In this document: in pieces, positions 1 to 13,879 of the stretch
How the letters are laid out: the number at the start of each line of letters is the position of its first letter
How positions within the stretch are numbered: position 1 is the stretch's first letter
NCBI GenBank assembly: GCA_025890175.1
Contig: JANPYM010000006.1
Coordinates: 1,641,115 to 1,703,726 of the forward strand
DNA: 62,612 nt
Reading direction: 5' to 3'
From: Ciborinia camelliae
Lineage: Eukaryota > Ascomycota > Leotiomycetes > Helotiales > Sclerotiniaceae
Notes under the pieces: model-generated
Databases searched by the model: none
What the model saw: the letters and a program-made list of their open reading frames with translations, nothing else
What the model was told of the DNA's origin: nothing
Made by a program: the position numbers and the translations under genes

Positions 1-3000
1 TAAATTAGAATCGAAATATCTGGTCCCTACCTACCTACCTACCTACCTAGGTATATAAACATCTCGTTCAACAGAATAGTAGAGGTTCTGCAATATGCAA
101 GAAAAACATGCATAGAAGGTCAATGCGAGGGTTTCGAGAATGAGAAAGGAAGATGGTGGAAATGTATTTTGGGGCGATGAATGTTAGTGTGGGAGTTGTG
201 AAGGGGGGGAAGGGGCAAAGGAGGGGGGAGGGGAAGAGATGAGAGGAGAGGAGAGGAGAGGCGATGTAATATTTTCAATAGTAAGGATCTGAAATGACGG
301 TGACAAGAATTCAAGGTTATTAGTTGTTAACGACGATAATGATAATAGGTATCTATACTCTGGCCATTCTTATCCCACAAAAATTATCATCCCAAATATC
401 CATAGAGACTCTACAACGAATCACATTCCCGAGAATTTGGAAACTCTCAGCTGGAGAACTCTAGCTCTCTCTCATCTAGGTACCCGAAGGTAATGATTAA
501 TGCGCGTCGGAGAAACATGTGGACATAACATCGTATCATCATCGTAGTTATCTCCTTTGAGGTTTTCATATCTAGGTGTACTACTGGTTTATATAGTTCG
601 GAAGGTTGGGTTGAGGACAGTGATGTGATGGGATTGGGTGTATGAGGAGTGAATCGACTCGATATTGGTATTGATATTGATATGATTCACTCTCTTTACC
701 CAACGTCCCGAGATCATATCTGTTTATTGGAGTGAATAGATACTAGTCCCAACTGACTGTGAAGAGGGGCTAGGGATGAAGAGATCAAGAATCTCGAGCA
801 TCTATATAAACACCCCCTTTCACGTCTCAACTCAACATCTTCGGTATACAATGGCGTATTGTGCGGAGAAAAAGGAGGGACGTGAAGGTCCTAAATATAT
901 TATGATTTTTGAGATGTATTTCTTGGGGAAGAAAAATTGGATGGGAGAGGAGAGGAGAGGAGAGGAGCTGGGATGGGATATGATAGGAGGAAAGGAGAGA
1001 TGATATATAATAACAATAACAATAACAATAATAACCATTCAAAACGACAATAAGGATGTTTTATCTATTATCCGATCAATGAAAATCGTTATGTCTATTC
1101 TCGACATGCAACTTGATATCATTCCAACAGGTTTAAGATTCCAGTTTCTCTCGATCTTACAGCTACATACCTACAATAGCGCCAGACGAGATTGGCTACC
1201 TAGGTAGAGATTGACCTGGGAGGAAACCCATAATTGAGCCCATTTAGCTCGTTTGATCTTGTCTGTAGGATTTGTGAGGAGGGAGGATGTGTTTATATGT
1301 GCGTCGGAAGATCTAATTAAGTGGGGGGGTCTAGGTTGCATAGTAGCGTAGTAGCGTAGTCGAATAGAGATGGGGATGAAGATGGAGATGGAGATGTTAG
1401 AGGAGTGAATAAATTACCCCAATATTGCAGTATTCCTTTTTGTGTGAATTCATTCTACATGTTATTGGAACCTTTGAGCTTTGTGTGAATTGTGTGAGGG
1501 GTAGGTAGATACGGGAAAGCTTAGGATCCAATAAGGCGCGGGGGCACTAAAACAAGTAAAGCTGTAGGTATTATTTAATCACCTCCTTCAATGACCCAGT
1601 TTCTTCGCTATGAAAAATCATCCTAAAAGAAACAGCCACTTATGTTCGAGGAAAGTATCAATAAACACCTGCATGTAGAAGTGCAGTACAGTATTATGGA
1701 ATGAGATGGAAATGTTTAAATAGTGTTTCTATCGAGGAAAGTTGGGAGTTATTCATGAAGAGTAAAGAAGATGAGATGTTATAGTAAAGGTGATAATTCA
1801 GAATGATACCTAGCTTAGATGAGATATAAATCTCAATCTTATACTTGATAGTGACAACAACAACAGCATAGCATAAATTCGGATATGAAATTTCGTCCTA
1901 TCACTTCCCGTATCAGCCCACATAATGTATAAATGGAACCTAATCTTTATCAACCGCTGAAGGATTGAAGAAAAATTTATGCACAAAGGCGGCCTATTAG
2001 AGTGCCAGCGTTATGAACTTTCCCTCGAACCTTGATTGATGTAGTTAAGAACAATAACCTCTTTCATACACACATCCAAAGACTGAAATCGAACCAAGAA
2101 ATGAAAATTCATGATTGATAGTTCTGTGGATGAATCAACGTATGTGAATGAATAAGATAACTCAACAATCACATGTATAGGTGGACACTAAGTGACCTAA
2201 AGCTCCACTAAGATGGAATTCCTGGGATTCTAAGAATCACTAGGCTAATGTATAAACGCTTCAACCGGCCAAGCTTCAAGGAACCAAAGGTTTCCTATGG
2301 AAAAGACGCATACTACGGAATTTAAGGAAGGTTCGGGGGATAGTGGTGAGGTGAAGTGTGGGGTGTTTGGGAAGACACACATACACCCCTTACTGTAATA
2401 TTAGAAATAAGCGACAATGATGACGACAAGTAATGACAACAATAATAACCAAATAAAAAAGATTAATACAACATGGCAAAATTCGCAAAATTTCCAGCCC
2501 TGGTAGCAATCAAATGTAATCCGAGAGCCTCACGAATATTTATGCATACATTTACATTCACTAAACAAACACGAGTCGCGCTTTGTGGGAGAAATTAATG
2601 TTGCTCTTGATTATACATACAGGTTATACTTCCTTCGATATGTTTCCAAGATTTAGAGAAAAGGCTTTAGACTACAGGAGCTGTTTATGTAGCTAGGTAT
2701 CGGGTAGATATTGGAATAAGGGGAGTGATTCACTGATTTGGATGACTTGGATATTGAATTAAAAAGCTGATAGAGGGGTAATGATTCACATGTGGATACG
2801 CTAGTGTGGCTTACAAATGAAAGGGTGGGGGAAGGGCGGCGGAAGGGCTTATATAAAGAGCAACGGGAACATGAGATTCTTAATGATAGATTCAAATTCC
2901 CAGAACGAAAAGATTCTCCGAGGTGGCGTATGGGAGAATGAAAAGGGAAAAGCGTGTATAGCGGCGATAATTTTGGTTGGGAATCATCACATGGTAATCT

Positions 3001-6000
3001 TGACAGTTGAAAAGAGAACAGAATAATATGCTGCTTAAATGAGATTGTAATAAGAACAGCAGTAGAACGAAGATATTGATGTATAACCCAAAGTTTGATA
3101 ATATTTAAGAAAACTGATGATGAGAAACAATAGCGATAATAAAACCAAAAGAAAATATTTAGGAATTCATTTAGCAATACATAATATATATAGAATTATA
3201 TTTTGTTGAGCAGAAAAACATCTCTCTGAGATAACTACCAATGCTGCCATGCAAGTATGCTTTTTGAAAGCTGCTGTTTTAATGGAGAAGAAGAAAACTG
3301 TATGAGTAGACCCTTTTATAGAACTATAGGTAGGTCGAACATTAGTGATAGTGGGGTTTGTAGCGTGGGGGTATGCTCCTAATAGTACAAGGAATACGAG
3401 GTTTTAATAAGGGGGTATATAAAGGATCTAGAGAACATGAGAATCTCGGCAACAAGATGTATACAATTTATGGACCCGTGCCTATAGGGCATAATAGAGA
3501 CCGGAAGCTAAGAGTTTGGTTATGAACTACACACAGTATGCTACTTTGTATGGGACTTTTCAGGAAATGAGAGGGGGATTTGAAGCATAAACAAGAGAGA
3601 ATGCAAGGAAAGCGACGGTGAAGGTGATGGTGACGATTAGTCAAAAGTTTGATAATATTAGTTGAGAAAACTGACAAGTAAAATCATGAACAATTAGATT
3701 AGAAGAAAACTCCTTGAAAATACATAATCGGTATGAAATCAGATATTATCCAACAAACGGATATTTGAGAAATTCCTTGTCGGGTGGCTCTTAGTATCTT
3801 ATTATAGATGAAGAGAAAAGAAGATAGTTTGTAGAGTCTCTTTTTATAAGAAGATAAGCGAGATATTTGAGAATCCATAGATGTCTGAACTCTGTAGTGT
3901 GGAGATATATTAGCGCGGGATATGAAAATAGCGGCTGAGGAATTATATAAAATGCTAATAGAATATAAGATTTTTCAGTAGTAGCGCAAACAAAAAAATT
4001 ACAGCTTCCACAATTCCAGAATGACGGAATTGCTATTTGATACAGTTATACGGGGTATAGTATGCTCTTTGGGATTAGAAAATTTAAGGGGAGAAAGTCA
4101 ACGCAGGAACCGTCAAGCATAGATGAGAGTGGAAACAAGAATGTCATCAATCAATGCAATATTTTATGACGGTAGTCAATAAAATCGATGAAAATATAGC
4201 CAAATTCGGCAAAATGAACAAAAGTATCACTGTTGAACTAACACCTACCCAGCGATTCAATACATCATCAGACTATATCCTGCGAATAACCTACCCTTCT
4301 ACTTGGGAGATCATCGAAACCCACCTCCCCGCCCTCTGTAGGATTTAAACTACAGTGGGAGCGATCTGGCCCATACCCGCCATCCCGGGCGATATTAGCT
4401 AGAGCTACAATGTTCTACAGTGTCAGTTGCTTCTCTTTAATAGAAAAGAAAGTAAAGCACCCCACTATACAAAATAACGGTCCAAGATCGGATCATAAGG
4501 CTAGATTAGAGTATAGGGAATACAGACATCAACTTCAACGAACGGCCGAGCCTGAAGCCCGGAGCCCGGAGCACTAGCGCATTTTCCAGCTTGAGAGTCG
4601 AGACACAGTATATAAGGACCTCAATATACAAACTTCCCCATCTAGACAATCAAAAGATGATATTTCTAAACGCATGGGGCTGGTGAGATTTTGGGTAGTT
4701 GTCCAGAAGACCTGGATGAATTTCTTCCAACTTTGGGGAGAGGGATGAGATGATATATATGAGCGATAATGATGATACATAAGATAAATAAATGACAGTG
4801 AAAGTACTTTCAGAAGCAACAACTGATATGAAAAGTTCGTTGGGAAGGATAATAGCAATAGCAATGCCAATACCAATAACAAAACTCTCAACTAACTTCT
4901 GTGCTAATAATACCCCATAACACTTCGCTAATTACCCCGCTCTCACTCCCCCTATTTCCAATTTTAACCCTAGATATATAAACACTTCACAGATCCTCAT
5001 CATTCGAGTTCGACGAAGATTGTTAGACAGTTTCTTTGAAGCTGAGTATGGTTGAATTTTGTTACTAGGTAGGGAATTGTAAGGGTTCTAGTTTATGAGA
5101 ATAATGGAATAGATGGGATATCGATATATGAATGCGAATGATAATGGGGATAATGGCAATGACATGTGTAATTTGGTACCCAACAATACTTTTCAAAAGA
5201 AAAAACAGCAATAATAACAACAATAAGAAACGACAGCGAAAAATATCTAATCTCATCAACGAATTTCCCACAAAAGGGGGATTTAAATCGAGAAAGGAAG
5301 AAAACAATAGGTATCGGCCATCTACTTACTGACTAGTGACTTCAAGCCAACATATGTACAGACATTTTTCCATGGTAATTTCTAAGATCTGGTTGTTTAA
5401 GGAAAACAAGATGGTTGGGGTGAGGGTGGAAGTTTATATGCAGTTCAAAGGAGATCAATAGAGACACTAGGCTGGGAAATAGATCCAGTGAATTACCTAC
5501 CTGCCCTCTTAACCACCCGCGCAAACCTCGTCACTCTTACATCTCCGCCCGCATAAATTCACTTCGCTATTTAGCTTCATGTTCTATACTAGCTTGATTA
5601 ATCATCACATAAGTATTATTTATACACCCCACCTACGACTCTAGCCTAGGGAACAAATCGGTTTCAATGAATTCTCGAAGAGACTCGACGAATGTGAACA
5701 CTCATACTACTTTCATATATTTGGGTTGATCATCCTACATCATACCACCGAGGTGCAACTACTGCTACAGATTTATTAGCATATCAAGGCTGCTTAATAT
5801 TATCATCGATCAGTCCAGAACTTCATGTGTAAATATAAGTTTTAAGAATAACGATAATCAAAATACCTATTTTTGATTTAATGATAATGATAATGGTTAA
5901 GAAGTAGATGATGATGAAAGGAAAATATTGATAATATAAGGATTCTATATTCTTCATACTTTTACTGTAGTGCCATTTAAAAGATTTTTTTTTACTATCG

Positions 6001-6945
6001 ACACTTACCTACACTTACTAATTGCTCTGAACAATCTTCAGAATCAACTTGAACATATATCCAGAGCCAGATCCTAATTTATTGAAAACGTGTACATGGA
6101 TGGTCTGCGTAATTTATTCTTGGAGGTTATTGGGGACGGAGAATATTCTTGGAGGTTATTGGGGATCTTAAATATCCATACCCATACCTTACCCCAGTTA
6201 AGCCACTAGGTTAGAAAGTTAGTGAATACATCAATACCGCTGGGTACTCTTACCCCTCCTCATTACAACTCTATGATTCACTCTCCACTCCCACTACCCC
6301 TCTCCCCTTACCCCTCCCCATCCTCTTCATACTCTTCATACTCTCCATCAAACAGCCAGGCCATATAAAGAGACATGTGTACACCACTGCACCCGTTCTT
6401 TACTTCACGCAACGGGGATTTGGGCCGTGAATCGCCCCCTCCCCCAAGATCAATTGCTAGTACATATATACCTACGTTTCAGGCTCTGTGGGCCCGCCCA
6501 CGCTTTTATTGGGTAATTAGAAATCTTCTGAAAAGGATCTTTTCCTCTTCAGCATACCTAGTTCTTTTATCTAATACAGTGCCTAGACCTAATTCCCATA
6601 TGCCCTAGGTGACGCGCCTGACAAGATAGAGAAAGATGAATTCCTAAAAATATCTTATATGTCTTCCTACATATATATTATATACCCAAAGTACCTTGGA
6701 AGGGGGGAGGGGGGTTGATGATGATGAGATGACTCGGAGAGAAGTGATCGAGCGGATGAATACTTTGGGGTAGGTGAAAATTTGAGATTTGCGACTTTTG
6801 ATAATAGTGCCTAGTGCCTAATACTTAAGTAGCGTAGTCGGTAAATTTACCCTACCAAATATCCTCAATTCCTAATCCAAGTCAAGCCAAGTCCATCCCA
6901 AGACTCGAGACCCAATTAAGTAAACTCCTCATCCTCACACCTCCC
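1..6945. other. Intergenic region, no supported gene
   Basis: I see no convincing coding region on either strand. The open frames are short, rich in low-complexity residues and lack recognisable domains. The stretch holds purine-rich GA/GGAGA runs (about 200-260 and 940-1000), a CTAC tetranucleotide run at 28-50 and several TATATAA-like words. A 30-bp tandem duplication lies at about 6117-6175, containing TTCTTGGAGGTTATTGGGGA twice. It lies downstream of the 3' end of the transcription-factor gene that ends at 6946. Non-coding RNA genes cannot be excluded. Confidence 0.5.
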
Positions 6946-9900
6946 TCACGCCCCCATACCATATTCCGCATCCGCATCTGCCTCCATCAACCTCCGCAAT
7001 CTATCCCCCAGTCCCCCCTTCCCATTCACACCAACCCCCCACCTCCCCAAACCCCCAACAATCTCCTTCCCCTCCCCCAATACCCTCCACGCCCCCTTTG
7101 CGTAGCCCCTTCCATTACCCCTCCCATCCCCATCCCTCCTCCCCCTCCCCCTCCCACACAAATTCCCCACGCCCATAATCAAGGCCTTCATGCCCTGCCC
7201 CCTCTTAACAAAAAGTTGCACCAGTTCATCATCGGCCGGTCGATCGAGTTGCATGGAAGTGGGGTAGAATTCGTGCATTTGTTCTTCATCGTCTTCTTCT
7301 TCTTCTCCTCTATCTTCATCATTACGCCCATTTATATCTCGATTCGTATTCTGGTGCGTATCCTTTTGATTAAGCCGCTCATTATCATTATCATGCACAT
7401 TATTATCTCGCTCCTTCTCCTTCCCATCCCCATCCCCATCCTGATTCATATCCCCCACACTTCTCGAAGCCAGATTTCGATGTCGATGTCGATGTCGAGA
7501 AGCAGAAAATCTCGAATGCGAAGAAGGCAGCGTATGTTCGGCAAACAAACCATAAGCCCACAGCGCCAACGTAGCCAAATAAACGGCCTCGGCCTCATAA
7601 AATGCATCGATGGAAAAACGTCGGACGTGCCAGAAGAGTGCGCCGGCGTGGATGATGGCGAGACGCGCTTTATGTTGATCTTCCGTTGCCCATCTCTTGA
7701 TGTAATTTTGAGTCTCGAGGATGTCTTTTTCTTTTTCTTTTTCTTGGTCCGTTGCAGAGAGATTGGATGTTGGGGTTGGGTTTTGATTGGGGGGATTGGG
7801 ATTGGGATTGGAATGTGTATTGGATTTTGTATTCGAAGAAAGCAATTCGGCAAATTTCAAAATCTGTCGAAAAGGCGTAAGGAGCACGACCCTCGCCAAA
7901 TGCAAATGCAAGACGGTAGGATGTTCCATTCCACTCGCGGCGCCAATCACACTATTCGCATGCCAATGCAGGATATCCAAGCAATCGCACGCGGAATTGC
8001 GCCAACGCGCATACGTCTGGAGACCGGGGAGCCAAACCGGTTCATGGGGGCCGAGGTATTGAAGATTTTGTTTTTCGGCCGTGGGAATCCATTGTGTCAG
8101 GGGTTGGTGTAGATAGGTTTCTACATCCCAGGTGCGTCGAAAGAGGCCGTGGATGAGCAGGATGCGGCTGAATTCGCCGGTCGAGGATTGCAGTCGCTTT
8201 TCGGTGTACATTCTTTGCAGCGCGTTATGCAGGGTGGGGCTTGCTGAGGGAGGAGTTAGTTTTTGTTGATGTGATTAGGTAGGTTGTTGGGTTTTGATGA
8301 GAGATGGGTTGATAGATACATACTAGATGAACAGCTTAGAAGTTGTTGCCATTCGATTGCAGATTCTGCTTCCCATAAAACCTCTTGACAGGGTAAAAGG
8401 ACCGAACTATCATCTAATGATAAACTGGGTCGGATTTGGAAATGGAAATACCACATGCAATCCAATAACTAGGTAAGAAACTATAAGTAGGTATTTCCTC
8501 AAGCTTGGAATTGACAATACATACCCATATACAATACCCAGTCCTTCTTATACTTTCAGCATCATACCATTCTTTCCATTCTCTTTTAGCCCGATCCGTA
8601 TCATTTGGACCTGACTGTACTCCAACCGTCTCAATCCTCGATATTCTATTCGAAGCTTTCCATTCATAAGAACAAAAGTCAATAAGATCCCTATGATATG
8701 ATTTTGCAGTTTGTGACAACTCATCACAACCACCATACATCATCCCCACACAATTTAAAAGTTTAACTTGAACCATAACCACCTTGGTACAGCCTGAATC
8801 TCCTTTGATACCTACGGACATGATTGCACGGCGAAGAAATTCATGCATGGGTTTTGCATAATGGCCATTTCGATCATAATGACTTCCTACAGCCGCCATA
8901 GCTAGAAGAAAAAGCCAATGAGAAGTAGAAATTTCAAAGGATGGTAGGTGGATAAATGGTAATGTTTGATGAAACGAATCGATATAGTTAGCTATAAAGC
9001 GACTCAATATATGTAAAGGTGGAAATCGTGCATGGTGAAATGGTACGAAGAAAGGCGAATCCTCGATACATGTTTTTTCGAATGAATCCAAGATTATGTT
9101 GTAGATTTCTTGTGGTATTTGCTTGTAATCCGAGTACGAATAACCATCACCATCATCCATAGGTGGAAAGGCAAAACTTCCATCAAAATCCTCTATTGTA
9201 GGATGAGAGATTGATGGACATGAATTGGCAGTTTCAGATGGAGCTTTTCGAATATGAGGTAATCTCGAACCATGTCCATCAACATAATATCGACCAGTAC
9301 TCTGAGTGGTCAGAGAATTTGGACTTGCTGAAGCACCTTCACTAGATATTGTTGGTAGAGGTGAGTTATCCATATGTATTTGACCATGTGTATTCGGGGA
9401 TGGTGTGAAAGTAGTTGCGTTGGTCATCGAATATGTAGGATGACTCCGAGTAGGATTTTCTGGAGTATCCATAGGAGATGAACCATTTATCTCCGTCCCA
9501 TCATCAATCATTCTCATTCCATCATCTTCGATTTGGTAATCCGGAACCCAATCATATGGCAGCCAATTTATAGAGGATAAACTATATTGCGTCCATGATC
9601 CAGCACTTTCTGGTAGACCGTCAGAAAGCCCAGTAGCTGGAATGTGCAATTGATTAGAAGCTTGACCTGTTCTAATCAACAAAGAATTGGTAGCTTCGTC
9701 AAGATCCATCATTGAATGAAGGGGTAACATTGATGATGAAGTTGATTGATGATCATAAGATATGGTTGAATTCCTGCGAGCATCTCCGGACATTGAATTT
9801 CCCATTGTGTTATTTTGGGATGTGAATTGAGAATTGAACTGTTGATGAACACTAGGACTCAAATTTTGTACACTCATCTGTTGTCCAGTGACATCTAAAT

Positions 9901-10818
9901 TCTCCATCCCAAACCCCGTATGATAATGACCGATTGAAGAATGAGGATTGATTTGCGTATTGATGGGTGAATTAATTCTCGACCATGAAATTTGAGACTG
10001 TGGACTTGTGGTTCGTTCACCAGTTTGGTTGTTTTCAACTCCAACCATTTCATCCGAAGGTTCATTGGTAAACCCATTGGATTCTCGACGTCTGGTGTTA
10101 GTTGTGATACGATTTGTTGGAGGAAAAGTACATTCGATTGATCTTTTCTCACATCCTTCACAAGGATTTCCACCACTACATTTCCTCCTCGCTATTGCAC
10201 AAGCGGAACAAGCTCTAGCTCCTCTTCCTAGAGAACTTCGTTTTGTTTTCTTATGAACCAATTCATGTCGACGTAAGGCATCACTATGAGTGTTAGTCAT
10301 TGATTTCGATTTTGACTCTTTCGTAAATGGTATAAAAAGTATAACGATCAAAGCAAACCAAAACTCACATCCTATAAAACCCCTTCCCACACCCCCCAAT
10401 CCCACAACTCAACCAGCCCTCCTGAGTATGACTCCTCTCATGCCTAGTCAAATGTTCCACCCTCCCAAAACTCTGTCCACAAACCAAACATTTGAATCTT
10501 CCAATCTTTCCCACCTTGGCTTTGGAGTTTCGTTCATTCTCATTCTCATTCTCACCTGTTAGTTGTCAGTCATATCCACATCCATCACATCCACACACTA
10601 CCCAGGACCTATAGTATAAAATATATACACCACAAATCAAGACATCTATCGAATAGAATATCACAACCCAAGATAATAAATAAAATAAAATAACATAACA
10701 TTAAATTACATGACTTACCCAATCGATGCAACACAGATGCTCGACCATCACCATCGCCATCAAGCCCACCACCCGCCCGCTCACCAGCACCCGCATCACC
10801 TCTCAATTGAGAATTCAT
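6946..10818 (-). CDS. C2H2/Zn2Cys6 double-type fungal transcription factor
   Basis: Predicted nuclear DNA-binding regulator of 1162 residues. The model has five exons: 10818-10719, 10555-10369, 10283-8525, 8468-8324 and 8243-6946, all with GT-AG introns and an unbroken frame. Two C2H2 fingers come first: C56-X2-C59-X12-H72-X3-H76 and C84-X4-C89-X12-H102-X3-H106. The second finger is completed only across intron 2. A Zn2Cys6 cluster follows with spacing CX2CX6CX5CX2CX6C at residues 121-147. A Ser/Thr/Asn-rich linker leads to a region from about residue 495 that resembles the fungal-specific transcription factor domain (PF04082). The last 150 residues are low complexity: Asp/Asn/Arg-rich, then Gly-rich. 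In this family the zinc modules bind promoters and the middle domain regulates; the target genes cannot be read from sequence. The start codon is the first Met giving the in-frame exon 1. No neighbour suggests a pathway. Confidence 0.85.
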
Positions 10819-12199
10819 CCCATCTCACTGTAACCTTAAGTTAAACTCGCAGTTCCACTCGCCGAATATATTTTCTTCGTGTCGTGGTAGAAGTCGGGTA
10901 TGGATGAGAGAGCAAGGTTACCTAGGTCTACCTAGGGAGGTAGGTAGGTATGTAATCGAAGCCACCTATTCCTAAGGGTGAGTGCTATTCGATAGGTAAG
11001 GCAAGGAAGGTATTAAACAAACCATAGAATATTCGTCATCACAATTCCATTCAATTCAATCAATCCACCACCATATTTATTTCCGACCAAAAATGCAGTA
11101 TGTAGGTAGGTAGGTACCTAGTTAACTCATCGACCTGCATCGACCTGCATCCCACAAACCCACACCTCTCACCTCACCTGCGCACTCAAATTTCCTATTT
11201 TCATGCTTTCCCATCCAATGGATTTCCCTGCATTCCCGATCTCGTGCCATCCAAATCCATCCAACTACCTAGGTAGTATATCATCCATTACCCCGCATCT
11301 CCACAATCCACAATCCACAATCCACAATCCAAGCAAAACTCTCACTCATCACTCACAATCACAATCACAATCATCAACCATCAAGAAGAAATCCACCCTC
11401 TCTCCCATCCAACAATTCCAATCCCATGATTCCATTGGCTGCGCATATAACCACGGCCGGCCGGCCAGTCGGCCAGTAAAAACCCGGACGCCGGACCTCT
11501 TTTCGGTGCCAGGTGATGATATCACGTGGGTTGATTTCTCCGTTCGTATGCGTACGTACGTATCCCCGCTGCTTATTTTCCACATCTTTGATTGATGTAC
11601 CTACTACTTACTACCTTAGGTAGGTAGGTATCTACATTGGCACTTAGCAATTTACGGTTTACAGCTGACCACCAAAGTATACCTGAAGCAAGAAAGATGA
11701 ACGGGGAAAATATTCATAAAGAATCGCGTTGAAGTGTGATATATATATATAGCTATATAACTACCAATTCATGCACTATCTATTCTCTTCATCCATCTTT
11801 TCAATCATCCATCTCCTTCAATTCCTTCCCACGATTTTCCGATTCGGATATTCCCATCCTCCATCCATCTTTTTATACCTACTAGGTACCTACAACCTAC
11901 ATACATACATGCCAGACCAGACCAGCTTGGCCATATCTTCCCTTCCCATTTCCATCCCATTTCCACACGTAAGATGACCTACATGTCCATGTCCATGTTC
12001 CATACATAAAACTCCATGCTAAACTGCAAAAAAATAGTACCACCTCCCAAAATGCCACCAACATATCATTCATCCATCACCTCCCGTATTATCGTAATAT
12101 CGATATGTTGTCCTCTTTTGTACAGCCCGTCCTAAATAATCCTTTAATCGTCATATATACATACACACTGTTCGCACACGTACGTTCGACTGCATCCCC
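10819..12199. other. Intergenic region with clustered TACCTAGGTA-type motifs
   Basis: This holds the 5' flank of the transcription-factor gene and the 3' flank of the glycogen-binding-domain gene. No coding signal is seen. It carries at least five clusters of CCTAGG/GTAGGTAGG words (about 10921-10950, 11103-11120, 11268-11277, 11597-11630, 11880-11893), a short tandem of ATCCACA (about 11302-11330) and a TATATATATA stretch at about 11742. Confidence 0.5.
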
Positions 12200-13839
12200 T
12201 CATTTGTCCGAGATGGTTTCGCCCAAGTATCCCATATCGTCCAAGAAATCCGCCAAGGCACTTCGTCCCGTCTCTTTGATGCTCTCGCTGAATCCAGAAT
12301 CACGAGGATAAGTATCGTGACTCGTGGTTCGTGATATGGAAACCTTTCGTATGGTTTGTTCGGAAGCATAATCTTCATCGGGTAAACTATAACCAATAAA
12401 TCTCCTTTTCTCTACCTCGGAGATGATTGGGTTGTATGTAAAGGTATCACCGGTTTCCTCATTCAGGTCACTTTCATCATATGAATCGAACATTGATGAG
12501 GTATCGCTGAAACCGAAATAACTATCCGTTGGGGAGGTCAGAGCCGTTGAGACGGTGGAGACCGAAAATTGAGACCTTGGTAGTGTCAAAGAAAGGTTAG
12601 GAGGAAGAGATGATAAACGTGGAGATTTAAGTGCATCATGTGGTAGTGGGGGAAGTGGTGGAAGTGATTTGAAAGTATTGAAAGATGGCGAAGCTGGTCG
12701 GCGAGATGGTGCAGGAGATAATAGAGTAATACTCTTGCTATCTTCAATGACAATTTTTTTAAATAATGTGGCAAAGTTGTCATCATCTTCAGATTCTTCA
12801 GAAATTTGTTCTGGTATATCTAAAGCCATAAGATTATCGTGGATAGAATTCTGCGCTCTGACAAGAGACGGTGTGTTTGAGACCGGTTCGGGGCGGGTTG
12901 GGCTAGGCTGATGAATAGTATTTGAGTTTGATGAATAACTACTTCGTGTGGTAGTCTCTCTGATCTCAAGCTCATATGATTGTCTTGGGGCAAGTGGCTG
13001 AACTGGCGATGAAGGTTGTGATCGACGACCCGAAAAAAGTTTTGTTGCCCAACCAAACTTTCCATCTTTCAACCAAAGGCCTTGTTTTTCTGATCTCTCT
13101 GTATGAGCCGATGAAAGTGAAACAGATCGTGCAAGATTTGGCTTTGATGGAGGAGCACGAGGAGTCATGAATTTATCGGCAGGATTCAATGTTTTGATTT
13201 CGGTAGTATTTATAGAATCCACGGAACCGCTTCGAAGTCGTAGTGGTGAAACTTCGACTGGTACCCAGAGGATATTGACTGGTTGACCTGGCATATAAGG
13301 ACAAGTAGTGGTGGATGGTATGGCGGTGTCATGAACTTCGATACTATTGTCAAGCTCATACTATATACAATTGTAAGTATTTTCATATCAATGTCCAGGC
13401 AATAAACATACATAGTAATAATATGTTGAAGCCATTTTCAAACCACCAGTTCTTTTCTTTGAACTATTCCCATCACCATCACAAATGATACCATCAAATG
13501 TGTGACAACCTCGCCATTGCTCACGGGAGCGTCTTAAATCTCGTTCCATTGGATATCGTTTAGTGAAATTATCCCAAGATCCAACAAGATGAACTGATTG
13601 TGTTCTGGGTGTTGCTTGACTAAATAGGGTTGTCAAAATTAGTTATTATGATAAATGTAATATCTTCAATTCATGTGGGCAAATGATCCTTTATATCCAA
13701 ACATATTCTGCCTTCCACCGAGATATCTCATGGGTTTTGCAGATGTCCACATATCTTGGTAAAGTAAGAGCCACAGAGTTTGTAAAGCTGCATCTCGCAT
13801 GGGTCGCATGCCAAAGCTCCGAGGAGAAGATATGGACAT
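12200..13839 (-). CDS. Protein with N-terminal AMPK-beta-like glycogen-binding domain (AMPK1_CBM type)
   Basis: Model of 501 residues: exons 13839-13703 (tentative), 13619-13412 and 13360-12200. Exons 2-3 are well supported. They give a beta-sandwich pattern with the motif VHLVGSWDNF, then a Gly-Leu-Lys-Met segment, a run of Tyr, and a Cys-Pro-Tyr-Met-Pro-Gly-Gln-Pro-Val-Asn segment. This matches the E-set/AMPK1 carbohydrate-binding fold of fungal proteins of unknown role. The rest is Ser/Pro-rich and probably disordered. A short recurring C-terminal motif region (Asp-Ser-Gly-Phe-Ser-Glu, then Leu-Ala-Asp-Phe-Leu-Asp-Asp-Met-Gly-Tyr-Leu-Gly) closes it. Exon 1 uses a weak GTTTGG donor, so the true start may lie upstream. 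A role in glycogen or kinase-complex binding is only inferred from the domain. Confidence 0.65.
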
Positions 13840-13879
13840 TGTGAACAACTTGGAATAAAAAGCTCTATTGATCAAGCTT

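Noticed and set aside
2653..3177. 174-aa minus-strand ORF as a gene
   Set aside because: Low-complexity Ser/Phe/Leu composition, no domain, and TATA-rich non-coding context.
7216..8112. 298-aa plus-strand ORF
   Set aside because: Antisense shadow of the last exon of the transcription-factor gene.
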